Assembly: GCA_946482615.1 (NCBI GenBank)
Contig: CAMLSF010000051.1
Location: 1-22,608 of the forward strand
Reading direction: 5' to 3'
DNA length: 22,608 nucleotides
From: an uncultured Chromatiaceae bacterium
GTDB taxonomy: Bacteria; Pseudomonadota; Gammaproteobacteria; Enterobacterales; Alteromonadaceae
Positions 16,011 to 22,608 of the stretch are shown in pieces. The first letter of the stretch is position 1. Every line of letters begins with the position of its first letter. Made by a program: the position numbers and the translations under genes. The notes beneath the pieces were generated by a model. That model searched no databases. It worked only from the letters and a program-made list of their open reading frames with translations, and had not been told where the DNA came from.

Positions 16011-16039
16011 TTGATTTTATTCAATATTTTGGATTTGTT
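16011..16039. repeat. Direct repeat bounding the AbiE islet, yicC-proximal copy (att-like)
   Basis: This copy contains the stop codon and last six codons of the functional yicC gene (Q-I-Q-N-I-E-stop on the minus strand) plus a few bases beyond. It pairs with 14119-14147. Within it, attga-ttttat-tcaat (16010-16025) is an inverted repeat with a 6-base centre, as in integrase core sites. Confidence 0.75.
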
Positions 16040-16877
16040 CCCGCATCTGTTCAATTAAAACTTTCAGCTCCACCGCTGTATTAGTGATCTCGGTTGAGAT
16101 GGCTTTCGAGGACAAGGTGTTCGCTTCGCGGTTGAATTCCTGCATCATAAAATCGAGGCGGCGGCCTATGGCTCCGCCTTGTTTCAGGCTGTGGCGGGTT
16201 TCTTTGATATGAGCCTCTAAACGGTCCAGCTCTTCTGCTACATCAGATTTCTGGGCTAAAAAGGCCATTTCCTGCTCGAGGCGGTTTTGGTCCAGTTCGG
16301 CTTTTACTTCCTGCAGGCGGTTGAGCATTTTGTCGCGTTGCCATTGCAGGGCTTGTGGTAAATGGGTGCGTAAAGTGCTGACATGAGTGGCGATTTGATC
16401 CAGACGGTCGCGGATCATGTGCTCTATAGCGACGCCTTCACGGCCACGGCCTGCCACGAAGTCGACTAAGGCAGCGTCAAAAGCTGCCATCAGTTCGGCT
16501 TGTAAGCTGTCGATGTCTTCTTCCTGAGTTTCCATCACACCAGGCCAGCGCAGAATATCCACTACGTTTAACTGGGCTTTGCCGCTTTGCTCGGCTAATA
16601 GGCTGGCGCTTTGCATCAGTTGTTTGGCCAAAGCTTCGTTAATTTTTAACTCACCGGCAGAGCTTGCCGCACTGTATTTCAGGTTGATTTCCAGTTTGCC
16701 GCGGTGCAGTTTCTGCCGCAGTTTGTCGCGTAATAAACCTTCTAAGCAACGAAACTGTTCTGGCAGGCGGAAATAGCTTTCCAGATAACGCTGGTTAACG
16801 GAGCGGATTTCCCAAACGGCATTGCCCCAGCTGGCACGAATTTCGTGGCGGGCATACGCGGTCATACTGTGGATCAT
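16017..16877 (-). CDS. yicC: YicC/YloC-family endoribonuclease
   Basis: This 286-residue protein of the YicC family matches the usual length (287 in E. coli). The N-terminus MIHSMTAYAR and EIRSVNQRYLESYFRLPEQFR are family signatures. The C-terminal domain has EEDIDSL, then RLDFMMQEFNREANTLSSKA, ending EQIQNIE. Homologues are reported to be endoribonucleases taking part in RNA turnover. The start has agga about eight bases upstream. It diverges from rph over a 127-bp region with a recognisable promoter for each gene. Its last codons form the crossover region of the AbiE islet, so the current C-terminus is intact but may have been supplied by the inserted element, since a synonymous second copy of the tail lies 1.9 kb downstream. 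Confidence 0.95.
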   Translation of the reverse strand: MIHSMTAYARHEIRASWGNAVWEIRSVNQRYLESYFRLPEQFRCLEGLLRDKLRQKLHRGKLEINLKYSAASSAGELKINEALAKQLMQSASLLAEQSGKAQLNVVDILRWPGVMETQEEDIDSLQAELMAAFDAALVDFVAGRGREGVAIEHMIRDRLDQIATHVSTLRTHLPQALQWQRDKMLNRLQEVKAELDQNRLEQEMAFLAQKSDVAEELDRLEAHIKETRHSLKQGGAIGRRLDFMMQEFNREANTLSSKAISTEITNTAVELKVLIEQMREQIQNIE

Positions 16878-16908
16878 AACTGTGTCCTGAAATACAAAAT
16901 AATTCCGA

Positions 16909-16937
16909 GTATACCCAGTTCACCTATCATTCGTCTA
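16909..16937 (-). promoter_or_regulatory. Promoter of yicC
   Basis: On the minus strand, TAGACG (16932-16937) and TATACT (16909-16914) are 17 bases apart, a reasonable sigma-70 promoter 31 bases before the yicC start codon. Confidence 0.5.
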
Positions 16938-16942
16938 ATAGA

Positions 16943-16971
16943 TGGCACAGCAAGGGTGAAATCCCTATAAT
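16943..16971 (+). promoter_or_regulatory. Promoter of rph-pyrE
   Basis: A perfect -10 box tataat (16966-16971) lies 33 bases before the rph start. The -35 position, 17 bases upstream, reads tggcac and is weak. Confidence 0.5.
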
Positions 16972-17004
16972 GAAGCACTTTTAATCTCAGGTTGAGGCTT
17001 CACC

Positions 17005-17718
17005 ATGCGTCCTAGCGGCAGAACAGCGAGTCAAATTCGTCCTATTACTTTCACCCGTCAATTTACGGCTCATGCTGAAGGTTCAGTATTGGTTGAGTTT
17101 GGTAACACCAAAGTTATTTGTACTGCCAGCGTGATTGAAGGTGTGCCACGTTTTATGAAAGGTCAGGGCAAAGGCTGGATCACTGCCGAATATGGCATGT
17201 TGCCACGCGCTACTCATACCCGTAACGAGCGTGAAGCGGCTAAGGGGAAACAAGGTGGCCGGACTATGGAAATTCAGCGTTTAATAGGCCGCGCTTTACG
17301 TACTGCTGTGGATTTAAAACTACTGGGTGAAAACACTATTACTATCGACTGTGACGTGATCCAGGCCGATGGTGGCACCCGCACTGCCTCTATCAGTGGT
17401 GCCTGTGTGGCTTTAGTGGATGCACTGAATTTTATGCGCGCTAAAGGGTTGATCAAAACCAACCCGTTGAATTTTATGGTGGCTGCGGTTTCTGTGGGTG
17501 TTTATAAGGGCACTGCTGTGGCCGATTTAGACTACGCCGAAGATTCAAACGCTGAAACCGATATGAATATCGTGATGACTGAAACCGGCAAAATCATTGA
17601 AATTCAGGGCACGGCTGAAGAAGCGCCATTTAGCTTTGAAGAAATGCAGCAGATGATGGAATTAGGCAAACACGCCATCCGTGAAATTATCGACGAACAA
17701 AAACGCGTTTTAGCTTAA
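17005..17718 (+). CDS. rph: Ribonuclease PH
   Basis: This phosphate-dependent 3'-5' exoribonuclease trims tRNA 3' ends. It has 237 residues, normal for the family (about 238), and is full length, unlike the frameshifted allele of E. coli K-12. The start [14 protein letters not shown], the phosphate-site region [39 protein letters not shown] and [22 protein letters not shown] are all diagnostic, with the catalytic acidic residues in the last motif. It is followed after 33 bp by pyrE on the same strand, the standard gammaproteobacterial order. No attenuator hairpin with a T-run is seen in that gap, so pyrE is probably not controlled by the rph-coupled attenuation known in E. coli. Confidence 0.97.
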   Translation: MRPSGRTASQIRPITFTRQFTAHAEGSVLVEFGNTKVICTASVIEGVPRFMKGQGKGWITAEYGMLPRATHTRNEREAAKGKQGGRTMEIQRLIGRALRTAVDLKLLGENTITIDCDVIQADGGTRTASISGACVALVDALNFMRAKGLIKTNPLNFMVAAVSVGVYKGTAVADLDYAEDSNAETDMNIVMTETGKIIEIQGTAEEAPFSFEEMQQMMELGKHAIREIIDEQKRVLA

Positions 17719-17751
17719 GTTTTACTTAAGGTTGTGAGGTCACACTAAGTT

Positions 17752-18396
17752 ATGAAACAGTTTCAAATAGACTTTATTGAATTTGCCTTGTCGCGTCAGG
17801 TGCTGAAGTTTGGCAGTTTTACACTGAAATCCGGCCGTACCAGCCCGTACTTTTTTAACGCAGGTTTATTTAATACGGGTGGCGATTTAGCCCGTTTAGG
17901 CCGGTTTTATGCGGCGGCGTTAGAAGACGCCGGTGTAGAGTTTGACCTGTTGTTTGGCCCGGCCTACAAAGGTATTCCTATAGCGACGACTACGGCTGTG
18001 GCTTTGTTTGATCAGTATGGTAAAGATGTGCCTTATTGCTTTAACCGCAAAGAAGCCAAAACCCATGGCGAAGGCGGCAACTTAGTGGGCTCGCCTTTGC
18101 AGGGCAAAGTGATGCTGGTGGATGATGTGATCACGGCCGGTACTGCGATTCGTGAATCGATGCAGCTGATTCAGGCTCAGGGCGCCAGTTTAAGTGGTGT
18201 GCTGATTGCGCTGGATCGTCAGGAAAAAGGTCAGGGCGAACTTTCTGCTATTCAGGAAGTCGAACGCGACTTTGGCACTCAAGTGGTGTCTATCATTTGT
18301 TTAAACGACTTAATCAACTACCTGCAAGGCAAACCAGAGCTGGCGCAGTATTTAGACGCTGTGTCTGCGTACCGTGCCCAATATGGCGTGAGTTAG
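17752..18396 (+). CDS. pyrE: Orotate phosphoribosyltransferase
   Basis: This enzyme converts orotate and PRPP to orotidine 5'-phosphate in pyrimidine synthesis. It has 214 residues, the family norm (213 in E. coli). [39 protein letters not shown], the loop [13 protein letters not shown], and the PRPP-binding motif [13 protein letters not shown] are all intact. A gaggt lies 11 bases before the start, slightly far. Probably co-transcribed with rph and with dgkA, which starts 17 bases after its stop. Confidence 0.97.
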   Translation: MKQFQIDFIEFALSRQVLKFGSFTLKSGRTSPYFFNAGLFNTGGDLARLGRFYAAALEDAGVEFDLLFGPAYKGIPIATTTAVALFDQYGKDVPYCFNRKEAKTHGEGGNLVGSPLQGKVMLVDDVITAGTAIRESMQLIQAQGASLSGVLIALDRQEKGQGELSAIQEVERDFGTQVVSIICLNDLINYLQGKPELAQYLDAVSAYRAQYGVS

Positions 18397-18413
18397 GGTT
18401 TTAAGGATCGGAA

Positions 18414-18785
18414 ATGAGCAAGCCAAACGGCACAGGTTTTGGGCGTATTATTAAAGCTGCGGATTGTAGCCGTAAGGGGTTTACTGCAGCCTGGGTGAAC
18501 GAAGCCGCCTTTCGTCAGGAAGCCGGGCTTACTTTAGCTGCTATTCCTTTTGCCTGGTATTTAGCTGCTGATTTTGGTCACTTTGCTATTTTGATGGGGG
18601 TTTGGTTGCTGGTGATTATTGTGGAGTTACTGAACTCGGCCATTGAAGCCTTAACAGACCGTGTCAGTTTAGAGCGGCACGAATTATCAGGCCGGGCTAA
18701 AGATATGGGCTCAGCTGCTGTCACTTCGGCTTTGGCTTTTGTCACGCTGGTATGGGCAGCCGCTATCTGGCAGAAATTTAGTTAA
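18414..18785 (+). CDS. dgkA: Diacylglycerol kinase
   Basis: This small inner-membrane enzyme phosphorylates diacylglycerol to phosphatidic acid, recycling lipid left over from membrane-derived oligosaccharide and lipid A modification. It has 123 residues with three hydrophobic helices. GFGRIIKAADCSRKGFTAAW, NEAAFRQE and the active-site region ELLNSAIEALTDR followed by HELSGRAKDMGSAAV are strongly conserved with E. coli DgkA. aaggat lies about six bases before the start. It is the last gene of rph-pyrE-dgkA and ends at a bidirectional terminator. Its place here is notable: in E. coli the corresponding spot between pyrE and slmA is empty and dgkA lies elsewhere. Confidence 0.95.
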   Translation: MSKPNGTGFGRIIKAADCSRKGFTAAWVNEAAFRQEAGLTLAAIPFAWYLAADFGHFAILMGVWLLVIIVELLNSAIEALTDRVSLERHELSGRAKDMGSAAVTSALAFVTLVWAAAIWQKFS

Positions 18786-18800
18786 GCTGATTTAAACAAT

Positions 18801-18838
18801 AAAAAAACCGGTCAACTTCAAAACTGACCGGTTTTTTT
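18801..18838. terminator. Bidirectional terminator between dgkA and slmA
   Basis: A perfect 14-bp inverted repeat (aaaaaaaccggtca at 18801-18814, tgaccggttttttt at 18825-18838) with a 10-base loop gives a G+C stem with A and T runs on the two sides. It therefore works for both convergent transcripts. Confidence 0.92.
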
Positions 18839-18863
18839 ATCTGTAGCTTTTAAACAGCAAGTT

Positions 18864-19457
18864 TTAAACCGTGAATAAGGTTTTCTGCAGCAAAGCCCAT
18901 TGGTTAGGCCACTGCGCTGTTGGCAAGCGGGCAAAACCTGAGCGGACAAACTGCTGCATTTTGCCTTCACAAATGCCAAGTAACAGGTTGGCTAAATCCC
19001 CTTCATCCACAGGAAAACTTTTTCCTTCCCGTAACTTACGTTCGCGCAGGCATTGTTTTAACTGAGTTTCCAGCTTTTCATACAAGGCGCTGATACGCTC
19101 CTGCAAACGTTCCTGTTCTCCCTGCAAGGCATCGCCGGTTAAAATACGGCAGATACCAGGGTTACGCTCGGCGAAGATCAGCAATAACTGCATAATCAGC
19201 TCAATACGCTGCTCGGTTTGTTTGTGCTCTTGTACTATCGCATTAATACGCGACAACAAGGTGTCTTCAATAAAGTCGATTAAACCTTCAAACATCCGGG
19301 CTTTGCTGGGGAAATGCCGGTACAAAGCCGCTTCAGATACACCCACCTGAGCTGCCAAAGCTGCTGTGGTGATACGCTGGCCCGCATGGCTTTGCAGCAT
19401 AGCGGCCAGAGCCTGCAAAATATCTTCTTTGCGGTTGGGACGTTTTGTTGTTGCCAT
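18864..19457 (-). CDS. slmA: Nucleoid occlusion factor SlmA (TetR family)
   Basis: This DNA-binding division inhibitor keeps FtsZ rings from forming over the nucleoid. It has 197 residues from the chosen start (198 in E. coli). The TetR helix-turn-helix [32 protein letters not shown] is nearly identical to the SlmA consensus. [14 protein letters not shown] and [10 protein letters not shown] in the C-terminal domain also fit. A GTG at 19472 in frame would add five residues, but aagga lies about seven bases before the ATG at 19455-19457, which fixes that start. It follows dut after 18 bp in the conserved order coaBC-dut-slmA. Confidence 0.95.
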   Translation of the reverse strand: MATTKRPNRKEDILQALAAMLQSHAGQRITTAALAAQVGVSEAALYRHFPSKARMFEGLIDFIEDTLLSRINAIVQEHKQTEQRIELIMQLLLIFAERNPGICRILTGDALQGEQERLQERISALYEKLETQLKQCLRERKLREGKSFPVDEGDLANLLLGICEGKMQQFVRSGFARLPTAQWPNQWALLQKTLFTV

Positions 19458-19475
19458 GGAAATCCTTGTCACTAA

Positions 19476-19934
19476 TTACTGACGGCCAGAGTGACCAAAT
19501 CCACCTTCGCCCCGGTCTGAAGCGTCAAAATCTGAAACTATGTTAAATTCTGCCTGCACTACAGGCATAAACACCAGCTGAGCAATACGATCACCCGGCT
19601 GAATAGTGAAGTGTTCCTGCGAGCGGTTCCACATAGATACCATCAGTTGACCCTGGTAATCCGAGTCGATTAAACCCACTAAGTTACCCAACACTATGCC
19701 GTGTTTATGACCTAAACCAGAGCGTGGCAGTATAGTGGCGCATAAATTTGCGTCACCAATATGAATAGCCAAACCTGTTGGGAGCAGCGTGGTTTGGCCA
19801 GGAGCCAGTTGTATTTCTGCATCCAGACAAGCCCGTAAATCTAAACCAGCGCTGCCCGGTGTGGCGTAAGCTGGTAATGGGAATTCAGTGCCGATACGTG
19901 GGTCGAGAATTTTTAAATCAATGGCTTTTTTCAT
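19476..19934 (-). CDS. dut: Deoxyuridine 5'-triphosphate nucleotidohydrolase (dUTPase)
   Basis: This trimeric dUTPase hydrolyses dUTP to dUMP and pyrophosphate, keeping uracil out of DNA and feeding dTMP synthesis. It has 152 residues (E. coli 151). The five family motifs are all present in order: [40 protein letters not shown] and the C-terminal [12 protein letters not shown] arm. Its start overlaps the end of coaBC by 17 bases and no strong ribosome site is seen, so it is likely translated by coupling to coaBC. Confidence 0.97.
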   Translation of the reverse strand: MKKAIDLKILDPRIGTEFPLPAYATPGSAGLDLRACLDAEIQLAPGQTTLLPTGLAIHIGDANLCATILPRSGLGHKHGIVLGNLVGLIDSDYQGQLMVSMWNRSQEHFTIQPGDRIAQLVFMPVVQAEFNIVSDFDASDRGEGGFGHSGRQ

Positions 19935-21141
19935 GCAGATAACGCTCGTTAATCAATAAAAGAAGTTGGTGTGCCAGCTCTGTTTTGGCTTGTAAACCAA
20001 ACTGCTGTTCGCCGTCAGCCCAAAATACGCTGAGCGCATTGTGTTCGCTGTTAAAGCCCTGGTTCGATAGAGATACGTCGTTGGCGCAAATCAGATCCAG
20101 TTTTTTCTTCGCCAGTTTCTGGCGGGCATAATTAGCGACATCCTGAGTTTCAGCGGCAAAACCTACAGTAAAAGGACGTTGTGAGGTTAATGCGGCCACA
20201 GCGGCAATAATGTCCGGGTTTTTTATTAAGGTCAGGCTGGTGCTGTCGTCGCTGGTTTTTTTCAGCTTCTGTGTCGCTACCTGCGCCACTTTATAATCTG
20301 CTACCGCAGCACAACCAATAAAGATGCTTGCGTTGACTGCCTGCTCTAATGCGACCTGATACATCTGGTCGGCTGTGACCACATCAATACGTTTTACACC
20401 TGCAGGTGTTGCAAGCTGCACCGGTCCTGCGATTAAAGTCACGTCAGCCCCTAAGCGTGCTGCGGCATCAGCCAAAGCAAAACCCATTTTGCCTGAGCTC
20501 TGATTGGAGATATAACGCACCGGGTCTATCGGCTCGCGGGTAGGGCCAGCGGTAATTACCAACGATACGCCAGTTAAAGGCTGAACTCGCGGCGCAAAAT
20601 GCTCAAGTACTAAATCCACCAGCTGCAAAGGTTCTAACATCCGGCCCATGCCGACATCACCACAAGCTTGTTCACCTGCGGCTGGCCCCCAAATGTAAAA
20701 ATTGCGTGACTTTAATGTGTCTACATTGTGTTTGGTGGCTATATTTTTATACATCTGCTGATTCATCGCCGGAGCCACAGCCACTGGGGCATCTGTTGCC
20801 AGTACACAGGTGCTGAGTAAATCGTTGGCCAGACCATGGGCTAAGCGGGCAATTAAATCAGCCGAAGCTGGAGCTATCAGTAATAAATCGGCCCATTTGG
20901 CTAACTCTATATGGCCCATAGCGGCTTCGGCAGCAGGGTCGAGCAGACTGTTGGCCACCGGATGACCGGATAAGGCCTGCAAGGTTAAAGGCGTAATAAA
21001 TTCGCGCGCTGCGTCGGTTTGAATGACTCGTACTTCAGCGCCTCGTTCTTTCAGACGGCGAATTAAGTCGGCACTTTTGTAAGCGGCAATACCGCCGCTA
21101 ATGCCTAATAAAATGCGTTTTCCTGAGAGTAATAGTGCCAT
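19918..21141 (-). CDS. coaBC: Bifunctional phosphopantothenoylcysteine decarboxylase / phosphopantothenate-cysteine ligase
   Basis: This flavoprotein carries out two steps of coenzyme A synthesis. It has 407 residues (E. coli Dfp about 406). The CoaC half has [20 protein letters not shown] with catalytic His77, PAMNQQM with Asn127, and [10 protein letters not shown] with Cys160. The CoaB half has [41 protein letters not shown] and GFAAET. There is no clear ribosome site before the start, but the N-terminus aligns with E. coli. It is first in coaBC-dut-slmA and divergent from radC across 82 bp. Confidence 0.97.
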   Translation of the reverse strand: MALLLSGKRILLGISGGIAAYKSADLIRRLKERGAEVRVIQTDAAREFITPLTLQALSGHPVANSLLDPAAEAAMGHIELAKWADLLLIAPASADLIARLAHGLANDLLSTCVLATDAPVAVAPAMNQQMYKNIATKHNVDTLKSRNFYIWGPAAGEQACGDVGMGRMLEPLQLVDLVLEHFAPRVQPLTGVSLVITAGPTREPIDPVRYISNQSSGKMGFALADAAARLGADVTLIAGPVQLATPAGVKRIDVVTADQMYQVALEQAVNASIFIGCAAVADYKVAQVATQKLKKTSDDSTSLTLIKNPDIIAAVAALTSQRPFTVGFAAETQDVANYARQKLAKKKLDLICANDVSLSNQGFNSEHNALSVFWADGEQQFGLQAKTELAHQLLLLINERYLHEKSH

Positions 21142-21223
21142 GTCTGTCGCAGCAAAAAGGGGTTAAGTGGGCGTTAAGATAACACGGAAAGATGAAGGAA
21201 AACAAAAACTCAAGGAGGCGGAG

Positions 21224-21898
21224 ATGAGTATCAAAAGCTGGCCTGAAGGTGAAAGGCCAAGAGAAAAACTGCTGGCACATGGCGCAGAACATTTATCGGA
21301 CGGCGAATTGCTGGCTATTTTTTTGCGTACTGGTGTGGCCGGCATGGATGCGGTGGAATTGTCCCGCACTTTGTTGCATCAGTTTGGTGGTTTGCGGCCT
21401 TTATTAGCAGCCAGTCAGGCAGACTTTTGCAAAGGCCATGGCTTAGGTCAGGCAAAATATGTGCAGTTACAGGCAGTTATGGAGCTGAGCCGGCGCTATC
21501 TGGTGCAAAGTATGCAGCGTGATACTGTGTTCACTGAGCCTGCTTTGGTGAAGCGGTATTTACAACAAAGTTTAGCGGCGCAAAAACGTGAAGTTTTTAT
21601 GTTGTTGTATTTAGACAGCCAACACCGGCTTATTTGCGCCGAACCGTTATTTTTCGGCACTATTGATGCATCTCCTGTGTATCCGCGTATTGTAGTTCAG
21701 AGTGCTTTAGCGCATAATGCCGCCGCCGTTATTTTGGCTCACAATCATCCATCCGGAGTTGCAGAGCCGAGCCGTGCCGATCGGGTGATAACGGAACGCC
21801 TGACTCAAGCCATGTCTCTGGTTGACATCAAGTTGCTGGATCATTTTGTGGTAGGTGATGCAGAGGTTATTTCCTTTGCCGAACGCGGCTGGCTATAA
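21224..21898 (+). CDS. radC: RadC family protein (JAB/MPN domain, UPF0758)
   Basis: This is a 225-residue protein from the preferred start. [20 protein letters not shown] is the usual RadC N-terminus, followed by a helix-hairpin-helix-like part ([14 protein letters not shown]). The C-terminal JAB/MPN domain has EVFMLLYLD and the zinc motif [15 protein letters not shown]. The old link to recombination repair is not supported by later work and the biochemical role is unsettled. An upstream ATG at 21167 would add 19 residues unlike the family. A very strong aaggagg lies five bases before the ATG at 21224, so that start is chosen. The order coaBC / radC / rpmB matches E. coli. Confidence 0.95.
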   Translation: MSIKSWPEGERPREKLLAHGAEHLSDGELLAIFLRTGVAGMDAVELSRTLLHQFGGLRPLLAASQADFCKGHGLGQAKYVQLQAVMELSRRYLVQSMQRDTVFTEPALVKRYLQQSLAAQKREVFMLLYLDSQHRLICAEPLFFGTIDASPVYPRIVVQSALAHNAAAVILAHNHPSGVAEPSRADRVITERLTQAMSLVDIKLLDHFVVGDAEVISFAERGWL

Positions 21899-21948
21899 AG
21901 GTCTGAAGTTTGGATGTGCAAACGATCGCCTGAACCGTACAGATTTGC

Positions 21949-21977
21949 TTGAATTTGATCAGGCTTTCGTGTATAAA
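21949..21977 (+). promoter_or_regulatory. Promoter of rpmB-rpmG
   Basis: ttgaat (21949-21954) and tataaa (21972-21977) are 17 bases apart, close to the sigma-70 consensus, 87 bases upstream of rpmB. The leader between them and rpmB shows no clear riboswitch-like structure. Confidence 0.6.
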
Positions 21978-22064
21978 TTGCGCCCTTTCAGAAATCCGGG
22001 GCATTCTTCTTGGCCAGAAGGATGAACGAAGCTCGAGCTGAAGTAATTTTGGAGAAACATTGAC

Positions 22065-22301
22065 ATGTCTAGAGTGTGCCAAATCACTGGTAAGGGTCCG
22101 ATGGTAGGTAACCGTCGTTCACACGCCAACAACGCAACTAAGCGCCGTTTCCTGCCTAACCTGCAAACTCACCGTTTCTGGGTTGAAAGCGAAAACCGTT
22201 TTGTGACTTTACGTATTTCTACTCGTGGTATGCGTATCATCGACAAAAATGGCATCGATACTGTTTTAGCCGATCTGCGTGCTAAAGGTCAGAAGGTTTA
22301 A
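22065..22301 (+). CDS. rpmB: 50S ribosomal protein L28
   Basis: This 78-residue large-subunit protein is identical in length to E. coli L28. [34 protein letters not shown] and [25 protein letters not shown] are the conserved sequence. A ggag lies about nine bases before the start. Only one Cys is present, so this is the form without zinc-binding Cys pairs. It is co-transcribed with rpmG, whose start is 11 bases after its stop. Confidence 0.97.
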   Translation: MSRVCQITGKGPMVGNRRSHANNATKRRFLPNLQTHRFWVESENRFVTLRISTRGMRIIDKNGIDTVLADLRAKGQKV

Positions 22302-22312
22302 GGAATTAAATT

Positions 22313-22468
22313 ATGCGCGATAAAATTCGTTTAGTTTCTTCTGCTGGTACTGGCTTCTTCTACACAACAACGAAGAACAAACGCACCATGCCAGAAAAAA
22401 TGGAAATCAAAAAGTTCGATCCTAAAGTGCGTAAGCACGTGATTTTCAAAGAAGCGAAAATCAAGTAA
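22313..22468 (+). CDS. rpmG: 50S ribosomal protein L33
   Basis: This 51-residue protein begins [20 protein letters not shown] and ends [11 protein letters not shown]. Length and sequence match the gammaproteobacterial L33. There is no CxxC pair, so it is the zinc-independent (C-minus) form. aggaatt lies between the rpmB stop and its start. The gene is in the standard rpmB-rpmG operon and is followed by a terminator. Confidence 0.97.
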   Translation: MRDKIRLVSSAGTGFFYTTTKNKRTMPEKMEIKKFDPKVRKHVIFKEAKIK

Positions 22469-22477
22469 TTGAACTTA

Positions 22478-22509
22478 AAAAACCCGGCGTAAGTCGGGTT
22501 TTTGTTTTT
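22478..22509 (+). terminator. Intrinsic terminator of rpmB-rpmG
   Basis: The arms aaaaacccg (22478-22486) and cgggttttt (22495-22503) enclose an 8-base loop and are followed by g and a further run of T. It starts ten bases after the rpmG stop codon. Confidence 0.92.
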
Positions 22510-22550
22510 ACATCTGTATAAAACGTCTCGAGAACTATCAAGTAAAATGG

Positions 22551-22584
22551 TTCACAAAATAGCAGGACAGCTATTTTGCACAGC
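22551..22584 (+). repeat. Stem-loop repeat, copy 2
   Basis: This is the second copy of the element at 17-50. The arms aaaatagc (22556-22563) and gctatttt (22570-22577) are perfect complements around the loop aggaca. The flanks ttcac and gcacagc are identical to copy 1. Stem positions that read CG/CG in copy 1 read TA/TA here, so pairing is kept while sequence changes. It lies downstream of the rpmBG terminator, in the same orientation as copy 1. Confidence 0.7.
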
Positions 22585-22608
22585 GTAAGTTGCCGAAGGC
22601 GAACATCA

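Larger units (their letters stand above)
14119..16039. mobile_element. Putative islet inserted at the 3' end of yicC, carrying AbiE toxin-antitoxin
   Basis: The segment between the two yicC-tail repeats is about 1.9 kb. It is visibly richer in A+T than its neighbours, especially 14110-14270 and 15660-16010, and contains only the abiEi-abiEii pair. Elsewhere in gammaproteobacteria the yicC 3' end is a known integration site, for example for the Vibrio mobilizable genomic islands of the MGIVflInd1 type (established knowledge). No integrase, excisionase or obvious transfer origin is present. It is therefore either a decayed remnant of a larger island or a small passenger moved by an integrase supplied in trans. 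Confidence 0.6.

Noticed and set aside
15839..16054. 71-codon minus-strand frame overlapping the yicC 3' end
   Set aside because: It starts inside yicC in another frame, crosses the att-like repeat and resembles nothing; treated as chance.
17719..17751. pyrE attenuator as in E. coli
   Set aside because: The 33-bp gap after rph has no G+C hairpin followed by a T-run.

Overview
The window reads as chromosomal DNA of a gammaproteobacterium of the Alteromonadales/Chromatiales type. A Rheinheimera-like organism fits best, but that is an inference from protein style and gene order, not from a database search. The main support is the right-hand half, which keeps the classic gammaproteobacterial block yicC / rph-pyrE / slmA-dut-coaBC / radC / rpmB-rpmG with intact, normal-length genes. 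A diacylglycerol kinase gene (dgkA) sits between pyrE and slmA.

Layout. (1) 1-5.4 kb: a TonB-dependent outer-membrane receptor on the minus strand diverges from a membrane-anchored AraC-type regulator, which is followed by a membrane-anchored M20 metallopeptidase of the carboxypeptidase S/PM20D1 type. A perfect 20-bp palindrome lies between the divergent genes. (2) 5.5-12.2 kb: a catabolic cluster with a GntR-like LacI-family repressor (minus) diverging from gluconokinase, a GPH-type sugar symporter, a GH94 phosphorylase of the cellobionic-acid type and a Gfo/Idh/MocA oxidoreductase. Together they suggest uptake of cellobionate, its phosphorolysis to glucose 1-phosphate and gluconate, and phosphorylation of gluconate to 6-phosphogluconate. 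A LacI-type operator is visible in the divergent promoter region and an intrinsic terminator closes the cluster. (3) 12.3-14.1 kb: a lipoprotein amidohydrolase of the YtcJ type, bracketed by two similar terminators.

(4) 14.1-16.04 kb: an A+T-rich islet with a type IV AbiEi/AbiEii toxin-antitoxin pair. It is bounded by 29-bp direct repeats made from the last six codons and stop codon of yicC. All three differences between the repeats fall at synonymous third codon positions, the signature of a site-specific island inserted at the 3' end of yicC, but no integrase is visible. The antitoxin promoter has a repeated 15-bp box placed in and just upstream of its -35/-10 spacer, which suggests autoregulation. 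(5) 16.0-22.5 kb: the conserved housekeeping block described above.

Both ends of the window carry one copy of the same stem-loop repeat (17-50 and 22551-22584). The two copies have compensatory stem changes and conserved flanks, so this is probably an interspersed repeat family of this genome or an RNA-level element. No rRNA, tRNA, CRISPR array, insertion sequence or replication origin was recognised.
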